A stretch of DNA of 64,000 nucleotides from Rugamonas aquatica. Its GTDB lineage: Bacteria; Pseudomonadota; Gammaproteobacteria; Burkholderiales; Burkholderiaceae_D. The DNA lies in contig NZ_WHUG01000011.1 of NCBI RefSeq assembly GCF_009380215.1, positions 150,303-214,302 of the forward strand, in the 5' to 3' direction. A program made the translations under genes and the position numbers. This document shows, piece by piece, positions 17,521 through 26,376 of the stretch. Position 1 is the first letter of the stretch. Every line of letters begins with the position of its first letter. A model generated the notes under the pieces. It made no database searches. It saw only the letters and a list, made by a program, of their open reading frames with translations, and was not told the origin of the DNA.

Positions 17521-18317
17521 AAAAACTGATTGCCCTGCTGGCCTTGAGCGTATTCACGCTGGCCCATGCCGCCACGATAGACTGGCCTTTGAGCTACGAG
17601 GGCAAATCGACCAATGCCTTCATCTGGGACAAGCGCGCCAAAGCGCTGGTCCAGACACACGTGCCCAGCAAGCTGGCCAGGGATGTGCTGGCGGGATTGG
17701 GCGGCCCGCCGGAGCCGGTGTTTGTGGTGGATAAGCGCTACGTCAGCGCATCGGCCTGCGTGCCGCATGCCTGCCCGGAAAAGGGCTTCTTCTGGATCGA
17801 CACCCAGACCGGCCAGGGCCTGGGCGCGGACATCCTCGACGGCGCGCTGCGCCTCGGCTCCAACAGCCTGTCCGCAACACAGATTCCGGCGCCAGCACGC
17901 CGTGCATTGATCGACTGGATGAGCGCCAACGACGTTACTCCCGTCAGCGTGGAATTCATCGACAACCGCGGCGCCAGCACCAGCATCGACGCCGCGCAAT
18001 TCAAACCGGCGGCGCACTTCGAGCCGACGGCCGAAGGTCCATCCTATGACTGCAAGGCGGCAGCCACACGCGTTGAAAAAACCATCTGTGCCGATGCGGC
18101 TTTGGCCAAGCAGGATCTGGCGCTGGCCAAGCTGCTGAAGGAAATCCGCCAGGGCCACGACAGCATCGCCTCCCGCAACGAGCTGCGCGACTTTCAGCGC
18201 AAATGGCTGAAGGAGCGCGACACCACCTGCGCCTCCGCTGCGGACATCAACGTCTGCCTGGGCAAGCAGTACCAGGCCCAGAACGACCGGCTGATGAACT
18301 GGATACCCGGCCGCTAA
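17517..18317 (+). CDS. exported protein with C-terminal LprI-like domain
   Basis: A 266-residue protein with a clear signal peptide (MKKLIALLALSVFTLAHA). The N-terminal 170 residues have no family that I can name and contain a CVPHAC pair. The last 90 residues show the LprI pattern: YDCKAAATRVEKTICAD, then helices ending with CASAADINVCLGKQYQ, with spaced Cys that may form disulfides. LprI-type domains inhibit lysozyme in mycobacteria, but they are widespread and this role is not established here. The gene is probably periplasmic and co-transcribed with the preceding GNAT gene. Confidence 0.75.
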   Translation: MKKLIALLALSVFTLAHAATIDWPLSYEGKSTNAFIWDKRAKALVQTHVPSKLARDVLAGLGGPPEPVFVVDKRYVSASACVPHACPEKGFFWIDTQTGQGLGADILDGALRLGSNSLSATQIPAPARRALIDWMSANDVTPVSVEFIDNRGASTSIDAAQFKPAAHFEPTAEGPSYDCKAAATRVEKTICADAALAKQDLALAKLLKEIRQGHDSIASRNELRDFQRKWLKERDTTCASAADINVCLGKQYQAQNDRLMNWIPGR

Positions 18318-18319
18318 GC

Positions 18320-18973
18320 ATGGAGAGTACGAAGTTGAACAAGACATTCGATGTGGTTCCAACTGCGGCTGCCTGGACCAAGGGATGGACGCTTACGCGC
18401 GACAAGGCGTCCCCGGTCCGACAACCCTATGGCTACAAAATCGACCTGGGCGCTCCTGAGCGTTTGGAGCGCCATGTCATGGTCGACTACGACGCGAACA
18501 TTCTGCAAGCGCTGACCGACAGCCTGCACACGCCGGGCACCTGGCTCAAAGTGTGCGCGCATCCGGAGCAGGTCTCTCCGCTTTTGCACGGAAGCTGGCA
18601 AGTACAAGCGACGGAATACCTGATGGCGGTGGCGTTGGATAACGCCGCAGCAGCGGCGCCCGACGGCTACCGACTGTCCCTGTCCACCTCAGGCGCAGTC
18701 ACCGACGCAGAGCTCCGCGCTACGGACGGCGAACTTGCGGCGCGAGGACGAGTAGCCCACAGCGATGGCGTTGCCACGTTCGACCAGATCATCACCGAGC
18801 CTGCACATCAACGAAAAGGGCTGGGCCGCGTCATCATGGCGACGCTTGCCAACACGTCCATCGCCCACAAGGCAAACGTGGGCGTATTGGTCGCCACGGA
18901 ACAGGGCCGGGCTCTCTATCAGGCGATAGGATGGACACTGGTTTCGCCTATCACTGCGGCGGTTATTGCTTGA
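18320..18973 (+). CDS. GNAT family N-acetyltransferase, second
   Basis: A 217-residue protein starting 2 bases after the preceding stop. The frame is also open upstream of 18320, but that part lies inside the LprI-like gene. The N-terminal 100 residues are unassigned. The C-terminal part has the GNAT acetyl-CoA loop ITEPAHQRKGLGRVIMATLA and a final GVLVATEQGRALYQAIGW, resembling acetyltransferases that act on amino-acid or antibiotic-like substrates. The substrate is unknown. Its end overlaps the following sensor kinase start region. Confidence 0.82.
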   Translation: MESTKLNKTFDVVPTAAAWTKGWTLTRDKASPVRQPYGYKIDLGAPERLERHVMVDYDANILQALTDSLHTPGTWLKVCAHPEQVSPLLHGSWQVQATEYLMAVALDNAAAAAPDGYRLSLSTSGAVTDAELRATDGELAARGRVAHSDGVATFDQIITEPAHQRKGLGRVIMATLANTSIAHKANVGVLVATEQGRALYQAIGWTLVSPITAAVIA

Positions 18974-21930
18974 TACTACGCGTCCTCAAAGCCTCGCTTT
19001 TTCTACTCCTGATCGTCGGACAGCACTTCGCCCAAGCGTCGGAACCAGGTCCCCTGCTCATCGATTACAGCCATACGGCATGGTCCGAAAGGGATGGCGC
19101 GCCGACGGGCGTGACCAAGTTCGCACAAGGCCCCGACGGCTGGCTATGGATCGCCACGCCAACCGGCATGTACCGGTTTGACGGCGTGCGCTTCGAACGC
19201 ACCGAAAAAATCCACGGCCATCCTCTGGAGTCCAGCAACATCATGGGCCTGACCACCGCGCCCGATGGCGCAGTGTGGGTAGGCTACCGCGTCGGCGGCG
19301 TATCCGTGTTCAGGAAAGATGGCGCTCACACCTACGCGGAGCAGGACGGCCTGCATCCGGTCGGTTCCATGCATATCGAAGCCGCCCCCGATGGCGCGGT
19401 CTGGGTGGCGATGCGCGACGGCCTGGCGGTGCTGCCGCGCGGCGGCAGCCGCTTCCAATACCTCGGCCCTGAGGCGGGGTTACCGGCGCTGGGCGTGTTC
19501 CAGATTTTGTTCGCCCGCGACGGCACGACATGGATAGGGACGAACACGGGCGCCTTCTTCCGCAGGCCGGGCGAAACCCGCTTCACCCAGGCGTGGCCGC
19601 GTGTCGCGCTGGTCTGGTTGTGCGAAGCGCCGGACGGCACGATATGGGGCAACGATTTCAAGAACGGCTACTACAGGGTGCGCTCCACGCAGCCTTCCGC
19701 CAGCGAGTCCCTCAAGCCCGAACTCGATGGCTATGGCATGCACTTCGACCGCCAGGGGACGATGTGGATGATGCATACCGATGGCCTGGAACGCAGAGTG
19801 GCGCCGGCAGGGCCTAGCCTTCAAGAGCAGCGGCTGTCGAAAGAAAACGGCATCAGCGGCCCGATACTGAGCACGCGGTTCCAGGACCGGGAAGGCAATC
19901 TGTGGATAGGCACGGCGGGCGGGATAGACCGGCTGCGTCCCAATCGCCTGAGGACCATGCCCGTGGAGACGCAACTGGAATATCCCGCACTGGTGGCCGG
20001 ACCATCCGGCGATGTCTGGGTGGGCGACTATGCCCGCGATGTCTGGAAGTACAGCCTCGCAGGACGCGTCAGCCGCGAGGCCCTGGGGCCGATCACAGCC
20101 AGCTACACCGCGCCGGACGGCGTCCTGTGGCTGGGCGGGACAGAAGCCCTGCAGCGGCGCGACCGCGACGGCGCCGTGACGTCGATCCCCTACCCGCCCG
20201 AACTGAAAAGCCTGCGCGTCCACGCACTGCAGCAGGACCGGGACGGCGCCTTGTGGGCCTCCTTCTCTTCCGGCAAAGGCGTGTACAAACTCGTTGACGG
20301 CCAGTGGATCAAATCGGGCGGATTGCAGGGACTCACCGATCTGCTGACCACCTCCATGGCTCGCGACGCCAAGGGGAACTTGTGGATGGCGCATCTGCGC
20401 AGCCAGATCACCATCATCGACGGCAGCACGGCACGCACACTGGGGCCGAAGGAAGGTCTGCAACTGGGCACGGTCATGCAGGTGTACCGCGACGGCCAGG
20501 CCATGTGGGTGGGAGGAGAAAATGGCGTCGTGCTCTATCGCGACGGCCGCTTCGCCACCTTGCGCGGCGAGCGTAACGAAATCTTCCGGGGCGTATCCGG
20601 CATCGTCAGGCTGCCGGACGGCGACCTGTGGCTGCACGGCGCCGACGGCCTGTATCACATCGCCGCCGCTGAAATCAACGCGTGGCTGAACAACGAGCAG
20701 ACCACCGTGGCATTCGAACGCTTCGATGCGCAGGACGGCATGATGGGCCACGCGCCGCAACTGCGGCCCGTGCCGTCGCTGATGCGTTCACGCGACGGCG
20801 TGCTGTGGTACGCGACATCGACGACGATCGGCACCATCGATCCGGCCCACATCCTGCGCAACCCGCTGGCCCCGCCGGTGGAAGTCATCAGCGTGACTTC
20901 CGATGGCATGCGCTACGCCACGCCATTGAACCGTGAACTCGGCCTACCGGCGGGAACGCAGAATCTGCAGATCGACTTCACGGCAATGAGCCTGTCGATA
21001 CCCGAGCGTGTGCGCGTGCGCTATCGGCTGGCCGGCCTGGATCACGCGTGGCAGGAAGCGACAGGCCGCAGGCAGGCGTATTACACCAATCTGGCGCCGG
21101 GCAAATATCGCTTCGAAGTCATCGCATCGAACGAGGACAATCTCTGGAATACCAAAGGCGCCGCGCTGGAGATAGACATTCCGCCGACCTTCATCCAAAG
21201 CGGCTGGTTCAAGCTGTTGTTGGCGGCGTTGGGAATACTGCTGCTGTACAGCGCCTACGCATTGCGGATACGCTACCTGACGCAGCGCATGCAGGAGAGC
21301 TTGCAAGCGCGCCTGGCGGAACGTTCGCGCATCGCACGCGCCCTGCACGACACGCTACTGCAAAGCATGCAGGCTTTGCTGATGTCGTTCGACGCGCACA
21401 GCCGGAATCTGAAGGAAGGCACGACGGAGCGCACGCGCCTGGACCAAACGCTCAATCTCGCGGAGCAGTTGCTGGTGGAAGGAAGGGACCAGATCATGGA
21501 CCTGCGCGCATCCGCCTCGCCGGATGCGCTGGAGCTCACGCTGGAGCAGTTCGGCAAAGGGCTGGCGGAGCATCGCTCGCACGCCTTTGTCATGAAGGTC
21601 AACGGCGTGCCGCGACAATTGCGCCCGCATGTACACGACGAGGTCTACGCCATCGCGCGCGAAACGCTGTTCAACGCCTCGCGCTACGCGGACGCCAACC
21701 GCATCGAGCTTGAATTGGACTACAACCCCAACGCCTTCGTCCTGCGCATTCGCGACAACGGGAAGGGTCTGGACGATGCAGTCGCCGCAGCAGGCCACCG
21801 GCCGGGCCACTGGGGAATGGCAGGCATGCGCGAACGCGCCCACAACATCGGCGCCAGTCTCGCAATCGACAGCAAGCCGGGCGTGGGCACGGAAGTCATT
21901 GCGACAGTTCCCGGCAAGGTGGCTTACTGA
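18931..21930 (+). CDS. propeller-type sensor histidine kinase (HisKA_3 class)
   Basis: A 999-residue membrane sensor. A signal or anchor helix is followed by about 650 residues of beta-propeller repeats with recurring GLW/WIGT-type units (WLWIATPTGMYRFDGVRF, LWIGTAGGIDRLRP). Then come a Y_Y_Y domain (about 680-755), one membrane helix (about 755-777), a HisKA_3 dimerisation box with His806 (RIARALHDTLLQ) and an HATPase_c domain (NASRYADAN, DNGKGLDD, GHWGMAGMRERA). This is the NarL-partner kinase class, but no LuxR-type response regulator lies beside it. The ATG at 18931 sits inside the preceding gene. A TTG at 18970, overlapping its stop, would give a shorter and more normal signal peptide. 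Confidence 0.88.
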   Translation: MDTGFAYHCGGYCLILRVLKASLFLLLIVGQHFAQASEPGPLLIDYSHTAWSERDGAPTGVTKFAQGPDGWLWIATPTGMYRFDGVRFERTEKIHGHPLESSNIMGLTTAPDGAVWVGYRVGGVSVFRKDGAHTYAEQDGLHPVGSMHIEAAPDGAVWVAMRDGLAVLPRGGSRFQYLGPEAGLPALGVFQILFARDGTTWIGTNTGAFFRRPGETRFTQAWPRVALVWLCEAPDGTIWGNDFKNGYYRVRSTQPSASESLKPELDGYGMHFDRQGTMWMMHTDGLERRVAPAGPSLQEQRLSKENGISGPILSTRFQDREGNLWIGTAGGIDRLRPNRLRTMPVETQLEYPALVAGPSGDVWVGDYARDVWKYSLAGRVSREALGPITASYTAPDGVLWLGGTEALQRRDRDGAVTSIPYPPELKSLRVHALQQDRDGALWASFSSGKGVYKLVDGQWIKSGGLQGLTDLLTTSMARDAKGNLWMAHLRSQITIIDGSTARTLGPKEGLQLGTVMQVYRDGQAMWVGGENGVVLYRDGRFATLRGERNEIFRGVSGIVRLPDGDLWLHGADGLYHIAAAEINAWLNNEQTTVAFERFDAQDGMMGHAPQLRPVPSLMRSRDGVLWYATSTTIGTIDPAHILRNPLAPPVEVISVTSDGMRYATPLNRELGLPAGTQNLQIDFTAMSLSIPERVRVRYRLAGLDHAWQEATGRRQAYYTNLAPGKYRFEVIASNEDNLWNTKGAALEIDIPPTFIQSGWFKLLLAALGILLLYSAYALRIRYLTQRMQESLQARLAERSRIARALHDTLLQSMQALLMSFDAHSRNLKEGTTERTRLDQTLNLAEQLLVEGRDQIMDLRASASPDALELTLEQFGKGLAEHRSHAFVMKVNGVPRQLRPHVHDEVYAIARETLFNASRYADANRIELELDYNPNAFVLRIRDNGKGLDDAVAAAGHRPGHWGMAGMRERAHNIGASLAIDSKPGVGTEVIATVPGKVAY

Positions 21931-22219
21931 GCGCACGAGTCCAGATCGGATTATTGGCAGCGCCGAAAACAACGCTGGTGGTTGCACTGGAAAGCGGTAT
22001 CTCAATATCGAACGCACAAGTCAACCCTGGCTGGGTAGGCGTCATTTTGACACTGACCTGCACTACACCCTCCACCCGTTTCATATCCACTCGATCAACC
22101 GCCATGGCGCTATGAAATAGCAGTCCGTTGATACGAAAAAAAGCGTTCCCTTCCTTTTCAATTTCAGCTAAAGAATGGAATCGGACATCCTGTATTTCAG
22201 CAATTTTTACAGTTTTCAT
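21896..22219 (-). CDS. small protein, possible immunity partner
   Basis: A 107-residue protein of unknown family. A strong ribosome binding site (AAGGAGGG) precedes the ATG. It has no signal peptide or membrane segment. The second half has alternating beta-like segments, and SVVFGAANNPIWTR resembles the closing part of small cytoplasmic immunity-like proteins. It lies 16 bases downstream of a predicted cysteine-amidase-like gene on the same strand, and its 3' end overlaps the sensor kinase end on the other strand by 35 bases. Base composition is less GC-rich than its neighbours. The immunity role is inference from size, order and composition. Confidence 0.6.
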   Translation of the reverse strand: MKTVKIAEIQDVRFHSLAEIEKEGNAFFRINGLLFHSAMAVDRVDMKRVEGVVQVSVKMTPTQPGLTCAFDIEIPLSSATTSVVFGAANNPIWTRALSKPPCRELSQ

Positions 22220-22235
22220 ATGCCCTCCTTCCGCA

Positions 22236-22718
22236 TCATTTTAGACCTGTCCTCTTGGCCTTGCTGCGGCTTTTTTTTGGCGAGGATAGTGTACTGGTGC
22301 GCAGCCACGATCCATCGTCACCATTGGCCTTTGCTATCGATGCGGCCAAAATGGTTGGGGTACTGACAAGCCCTAATCGATGAGTCAACCGCTCTCCCGT
22401 TACACAATACCATGCGTCTGCGGCAAAGGCTGAGCATGGCCTGCGCAGTGACCAGGCCTTCGTCCCTAGCGCCTTGTACTGAGCGATCTTTTCAAACAAT
22501 CGAATTTCCTGCGCGTCTGAGATATAGGTCATCCTGCACGCATGGGCATCACATCCAAGTTCCAGATTCTCGAACAGACCATTGCCACTCCCCGTGGGAG
22601 CATTTCCCCAGGTACCGTATGTAGCGGGCGCCCCATCAACTGGGCAGTAGCCAATCCAGCTATGCCCAAGAAATCGGTCGCCGCCCACATTCGAGAAGAT
22701 TTTAAGTATGCCTGCCAT
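22236..22718 (-). CDS. possible permuted NlpC/P60-like cysteine amidase (toxin-like)
   Basis: A 160-residue protein without signal peptide. Two conserved-looking sites stand out: His19 in GDRFLGHSWIGY, followed by TYGTWGN, and Cys95 in RPCSAFAADAWYCVTGE. This His-before-Cys order, with a Gly-rich strand at the His and a helix starting at the Cys, is what circularly permuted papain-like (NlpC/P60-type) hydrolases show. The last 20 residues are Lys/Ser-rich. It is followed after 16 bases by a 107-residue protein, a typical effector-immunity order. GC is visibly lower than the surroundings, which suggests transfer. No ribosome binding site is evident, and an in-frame stop lies just upstream of the ATG. 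The fold and toxin role are inference. Confidence 0.6.
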   Translation of the reverse strand: MAGILKIFSNVGGDRFLGHSWIGYCPVDGAPATYGTWGNAPTGSGNGLFENLELGCDAHACRMTYISDAQEIRLFEKIAQYKALGTKAWSLRRPCSAFAADAWYCVTGERLTHRLGLVSTPTILAASIAKANGDDGSWLRTSTLSSPKKSRSKAKRTGLK

Positions 22719-22804
22719 AACAGCAATCTACGCGGCCTGGCAAAGTGTCCTTTATGCTCCATCAACCGGTTTAGCGCTATCGAGGAAATCCTGACCGCGC
22801 AAGG

Positions 22805-23443
22805 TCAGCGATAGGCCAGCAGGTCCAGTATCGCGTTGCCGTTCTCGCCGACCAGCTGCAGCGCGGCGGGCGCGGTGTCGGCGGATGCCAGCGCCAGTCC
22901 TTTGTAGCTGCCTTCGGCGGAGTTGCCGCAACCGCTGGCGGTCAAGGTCAGCGCGGCCGCGCCGCCGTAGGTGGCGCTGAAGTCGACCTTGCCGGACAAT
23001 TTGCAATCACTGCTGCCCGCGCTGATGGCGCCATCGGCAGCCACCGTGAACAGCGCCGGCTTACCGCCGATGAGCACCTGGTAGTTACCGGCCGCGTTGG
23101 CGGCAGACAGCGCATTCAGCACCAGCGCCTGTGTGCGGTCGTAAGCCAGCGTCACCATGCCGCCACCGGACACCGGCACGCGGCGTCCCTTGCTGCCATC
23201 GACAACGTGCATCACCGTGGCGGCAGCGTCACCGTCGGCCGACAGCAGCACGTAGCCCTTGCCATCCTTGTTGGTGTAGATGCTGGCGCCGGACACCGTG
23301 TCGCCATTGGCATAACCTTGCAAAGCGCCCTCGCCCAATACCGGCACGCTGCTGGTCGGCGCCGGCTCGTTGCTTGACGAGCCATTACATCCCGCGAGGC
23401 CGACAACCACGGCCAGCAAGGCCGCCTTCATCGTGTTGTTCAT
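22805..23443 (-). CDS. lipoprotein of unknown function
   Basis: A 212-residue lipoprotein. The signal peptide ends in GLAGC (lipobox), followed by a Ser/Pro linker. The rest is rich in beta-prone, Gly/Ala-rich segments with a pair of Cys (SSDCKLSG, TASGCGNS) that may form a disulfide. No family was recognised. It starts inside the surE stop (ATGA overlap) and is the last gene of the exported-enzyme unit, so it is probably an accessory protein on the outer or inner membrane face. Confidence 0.7.
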   Translation of the reverse strand: MNNTMKAALLAVVVGLAGCNGSSSNEPAPTSSVPVLGEGALQGYANGDTVSGASIYTNKDGKGYVLLSADGDAAATVMHVVDGSKGRRVPVSGGGMVTLAYDRTQALVLNALSAANAAGNYQVLIGGKPALFTVAADGAISAGSSDCKLSGKVDFSATYGGAAALTLTASGCGNSAEGSYKGLALASADTAPAALQLVGENGNAILDLLAYR

Positions 23444-24471
23444 TGCGCGATCCCGTTCAATTTGATCTTCATCGCATCTTCAAACGCGCGGCGAGCTTGC
23501 GGTACGCCTTCGACCGGAGAAATCGTCACCGCCGTCTTCGCGGCGATCACATTGTCTTCCGACGTGGCGGCGATATCCTTGGGCAGCACTACGCCGCTCG
23601 GCAGCGTGGTGCCGCCGGTGGCCAGGCTGATGCCGGGCATAGGGAAGTTGACGCCCGAAGCCACAGCCAGCGGGCTATCCGACAATTTTTCATAGAACGC
23701 CGGCACGTAGCTGCTAGCCTTGCCGATGCGGGTGAAGCGGTACGGCAGCGCCGCGCCGGCACCTGCGCTGAAGTCCGGCACGTTGACGTTCAGGCCCACG
23801 CCATCCGGCATCAGCAGGCCGCCGGCCTTGGCCTTGTTGGCGATCAGCGTGTCGACCAGCTTGACGACGATGCCCGCCACTTCATAGGCCCGGTGCGAAG
23901 CCGGCAACGCGCCGCTCCAGTTGACCTGCGCGGTGGCGGCGTCGCTGACGGCCATTGCTGGCAAGCCGCGGTTAATCATGTAGATCAGGTTATTGAAGGT
24001 GCCGCTGCTGGCGTTGATCGCGCCGGTGTTATTGCCCTCGTTGGGACCGGAGATCACCAGGTCGGGCGCGCCGTTCCACTTCTTCTTGGCCAGCACGTCC
24101 ACGCCATACAGGCAGGCCGTCACCGGCGTGCCGTTGACGTAGGAGACATCGGCATCGCCAGCATCCACACCCACGCCGGGAGCGCCGGCGGCCAGCCCCA
24201 AGGCCAGCGCGCCGCGCTCCTTGCCGGTCAGCGCGCTGACCGGTGTGAGGAAGGCGATGTAGCCGCCACGGCCGGATTGATTGTCGATAGGCGCCGCCAC
24301 CGCCACGCTATGCCCTGCTGCGGACAGCTTCGTTTTCAACGCGCGCAGGTTGGCGGCGGTGATGCCGTCATCGTTGCAAAGCAAGATGTTCAGCGCGGAC
24401 GCTGGCGCCGCAGCGGTCAAGGCAAGGGCGCCGCACAAGGCGATTGCGCTGTTGAAGCGTGAGGATGGCAT
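23440..24471 (-). CDS. surE: exported SurE-type 5'/3'-nucleotidase
   Basis: A 343-residue SurE family phosphatase with a signal peptide cleaved near APASA. The mature protein opens directly with the SurE metal site LNILLCNDDG. APIDNQSGRGG, VNGTPVTACLYG and VISGPNEGNN correspond to the conserved SurE motifs with the Asp-Asp, Ser and Asn metal ligands. E. coli SurE is cytoplasmic and shorter (about 250 residues), whereas this one is exported and longer. The start at 24471 fits GGAAG upstream; an ORF extension to 24537 is unlikely. SurE dephosphorylates nucleoside monophosphates. It is coupled to the lipoprotein gene and follows a phosphoesterase and a peroxidase. Confidence 0.85.
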   Translation of the reverse strand: MPSSRFNSAIALCGALALTAAAPASALNILLCNDDGITAANLRALKTKLSAAGHSVAVAAPIDNQSGRGGYIAFLTPVSALTGKERGALALGLAAGAPGVGVDAGDADVSYVNGTPVTACLYGVDVLAKKKWNGAPDLVISGPNEGNNTGAINASSGTFNNLIYMINRGLPAMAVSDAATAQVNWSGALPASHRAYEVAGIVVKLVDTLIANKAKAGGLLMPDGVGLNVNVPDFSAGAGAALPYRFTRIGKASSYVPAFYEKLSDSPLAVASGVNFPMPGISLATGGTTLPSGVVLPKDIAATSEDNVIAAKTAVTISPVEGVPQARRAFEDAMKIKLNGIAQ

Positions 24472-24577
24472 GGCACTTCCTGTCGAATGAATAAGAACGC
24501 AGAAGTGTAGTGATGCCTTGTTACCGCAACGTGACACGACAGCCGTCAGCGCCGATACCCGGTATATCGAAACAGGA

Positions 24578-25192
24578 CTAGTCGCGCACGCCGACCCAGC
24601 GGCCGTTCTCCAGGCGCAGGCGCTGCTTCATCTGCATCTTCCCTTCGCCTTTCATGATGTAGGCGATCATCGGGAACACCTGCTGCGCGGCCGGTTCGTG
24701 CATCCATGGCGCGGCGGCGAACTTGTAGGTGTAACTGGCCGTTCCGGTCGCGGCATCCCAAGCCACCACCTTGGCCACACTGAGTTTGCCGACACAGAAA
24801 TCACCGGTGCGCGCGATCTTCTCGCCGGTTGGCGCGACGGTGCTGGTGTCGCGCTTCAGATAGAATTTTTTCCCGGCTTCGGTCAGGCTGTAACGCTGTA
24901 CCGGCACCTCCTGCTCGACACCTTCGGCGTTACGGCGCACCACCATGCCGCCAACCGCTTCCGCCAGCCCCAGTTGCGCCAGCACCGGCAGCTGTACCGC
25001 ATCGCGGCTGCCCGCTTCCGCGTCACCCGGCGCCACGTCGATAGGCCAGTCGAACTTGCCGACACAAACGTCGCCTTGCTGCGCAAGGTATTTGCTCAAG
25101 CCTGCGGCCAGCGCCTTGTTGCCGGGTTGCGGTGCAGAGTAGGCCGAAGCCGAAACTGCCGCCAGCATTGCCACCATCGAAATCATCTTCAT
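24578..25192 (-). CDS. exported protein with internal repeat, unknown function
   Basis: A 204-residue protein with a signal peptide (MKMISMVAMLAAVSASAYSA). Two related segments, QGDVCVGKFDWP and TGDFCVGKLSV, each carry a Cys and a following WD or DW region. This points to an internal duplication of a small beta domain with one disulfide. No family is recognised. It is coupled by ATGA overlap to the preceding peroxidase gene, so it may be a partner or chaperone of that enzyme. Confidence 0.7.
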   Translation of the reverse strand: MKMISMVAMLAAVSASAYSAPQPGNKALAAGLSKYLAQQGDVCVGKFDWPIDVAPGDAEAGSRDAVQLPVLAQLGLAEAVGGMVVRRNAEGVEQEVPVQRYSLTEAGKKFYLKRDTSTVAPTGEKIARTGDFCVGKLSVAKVVAWDAATGTASYTYKFAAAPWMHEPAAQQVFPMIAYIMKGEGKMQMKQRLRLENGRWVGVRD

Positions 25193-26376
25193 TTTTTTAC
25201 CACCAGATCGTTATCGGTCAGCGTGTTAAGGAACGCTTCCAGGTCCTGCATTTCCTGCTCGGTCATCGGCGGTTCGCTGCCGCGTTTGCGGCCATCGAGC
25301 GGCATCTGCTTATCGAGGTTGGCGCGGTAGCGCGCCGGCAGGTCGTTATACTTTTGCACCACGCCTTTGACGGTCGGATACCAGCGCTCTGGATGGGTGT
25401 CGCGCGTGTTGTAGAAGCGGATCACATCCTTCAGCGACTTCAGCGCGCCATTGTGGAAGAAGGCCGAACGCGTCGCGACGTTGCGCAGCGTCGGCGTCTT
25501 GAACATGCCGCAGTACTGGCCGCTGGCCGGACGCGGATGGTCGGGACGGTCGCAGATGCCCAAGTCGAAATAGCCGGCCTTCACATTGGCAGGAATGTCC
25601 TTGTTGCGCGGGACGCCTATCGCAGCATAGGTAAAGTCGGTGAACAGCTTGACGCTGCCGTTCAGACCAGCGCCGTTGTAGTGGCACGCAAAGCAGTTGC
25701 CCTTGTTGGCATCGCTGTAGACGGCGAAGCCGCGCATCTCGGCCGCAGACAATTCGCCGCCGATCTTGTTGCTGGAGTAGAGGTCATACTTGCTGCTGTA
25801 AGGGTGGAAGCTGCTGTCCTCCAGCTGATAGGCCTGCAACGCGTCCAGCGCGTGCCTGAAGGCCTTTTGATCGCTCTTGAACACCTCCGGCCCGAACGCC
25901 TGGCGGAACTGCTCCGCGTAGGCCGAGGCGCGCAGCTTGCGCACCACATCGGCCGCGCTCTTGTTCGCCATCTCGTGCTTCGCCAGCAGCGGTATGCGCG
26001 CCTGCTCGGCCAGCGTTGCCGCGCGGCCGTCCTGCGTGTGGCCGCCGCCGGGGCCGGGCGTGCTGATGCCGTCCGGGTTGTCCAGCATGTCCTCATACGG
26101 CGGCGTGTATTCCTGGTAGCGCAGCGACGGCACGGCGCGCACGCCCGCCGTCGTCAGTCTTGCGCCGCCCAGTTGCACCGCCAGATTGTTCGGCGGCGCA
26201 TGGGCGTGGGCCGGATCGTGGCAGGTGGCGCAGGACATCCTGCCGGAACCCGACAGCGATTGATCGAAGAACATCTGCTTGCCGATTTCGGCGGCGGCGC
26301 TCAACGGCGCTACCGCCGGCGCGGCGACGGCTTGCGCCGCCGCCACGCTCAACACCAACATCAAGGCCAGTCTCAT
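25189..26376 (-). CDS. diheme cytochrome c peroxidase/MauG family protein
   Basis: A 395-residue periplasmic protein with signal peptide. Two c-heme attachment sites are present: Cys49-Ala-Thr-Cys52-His53 and Cys228-Phe-Ala-Cys231-His232, the spacing expected for the CcpA/MauG family. Other conserved parts are KQMFFDQSLSG and FKTPTLRNVATRSAFFHNGA. It either reduces hydrogen peroxide or performs MauG-like oxidation of a partner protein; sequence reading does not separate these. It starts right after the phosphoesterase stop (no gap) and overlaps the next gene, so it is tightly co-expressed. Confidence 0.9.
   Translation of the reverse strand: MRLALMLVLSVAAAQAVAAPAVAPLSAAAEIGKQMFFDQSLSGSGRMSCATCHDPAHAHAPPNNLAVQLGGARLTTAGVRAVPSLRYQEYTPPYEDMLDNPDGISTPGPGGGHTQDGRAATLAEQARIPLLAKHEMANKSAADVVRKLRASAYAEQFRQAFGPEVFKSDQKAFRHALDALQAYQLEDSSFHPYSSKYDLYSSNKIGGELSAAEMRGFAVYSDANKGNCFACHYNGAGLNGSVKLFTDFTYAAIGVPRNKDIPANVKAGYFDLGICDRPDHPRPASGQYCGMFKTPTLRNVATRSAFFHNGALKSLKDVIRFYNTRDTHPERWYPTVKGVVQKYNDLPARYRANLDKQMPLDGRKRGSEPPMTEQEMQDLEAFLNTLTDNDLVVKK

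Noticed and set aside
22529..22765. 78-codon minus-strand open frame overlapping the toxin-like gene start
   Set aside because: It lies in another frame with no ribosome binding site, and the 160-residue protein has the recognisable motifs.
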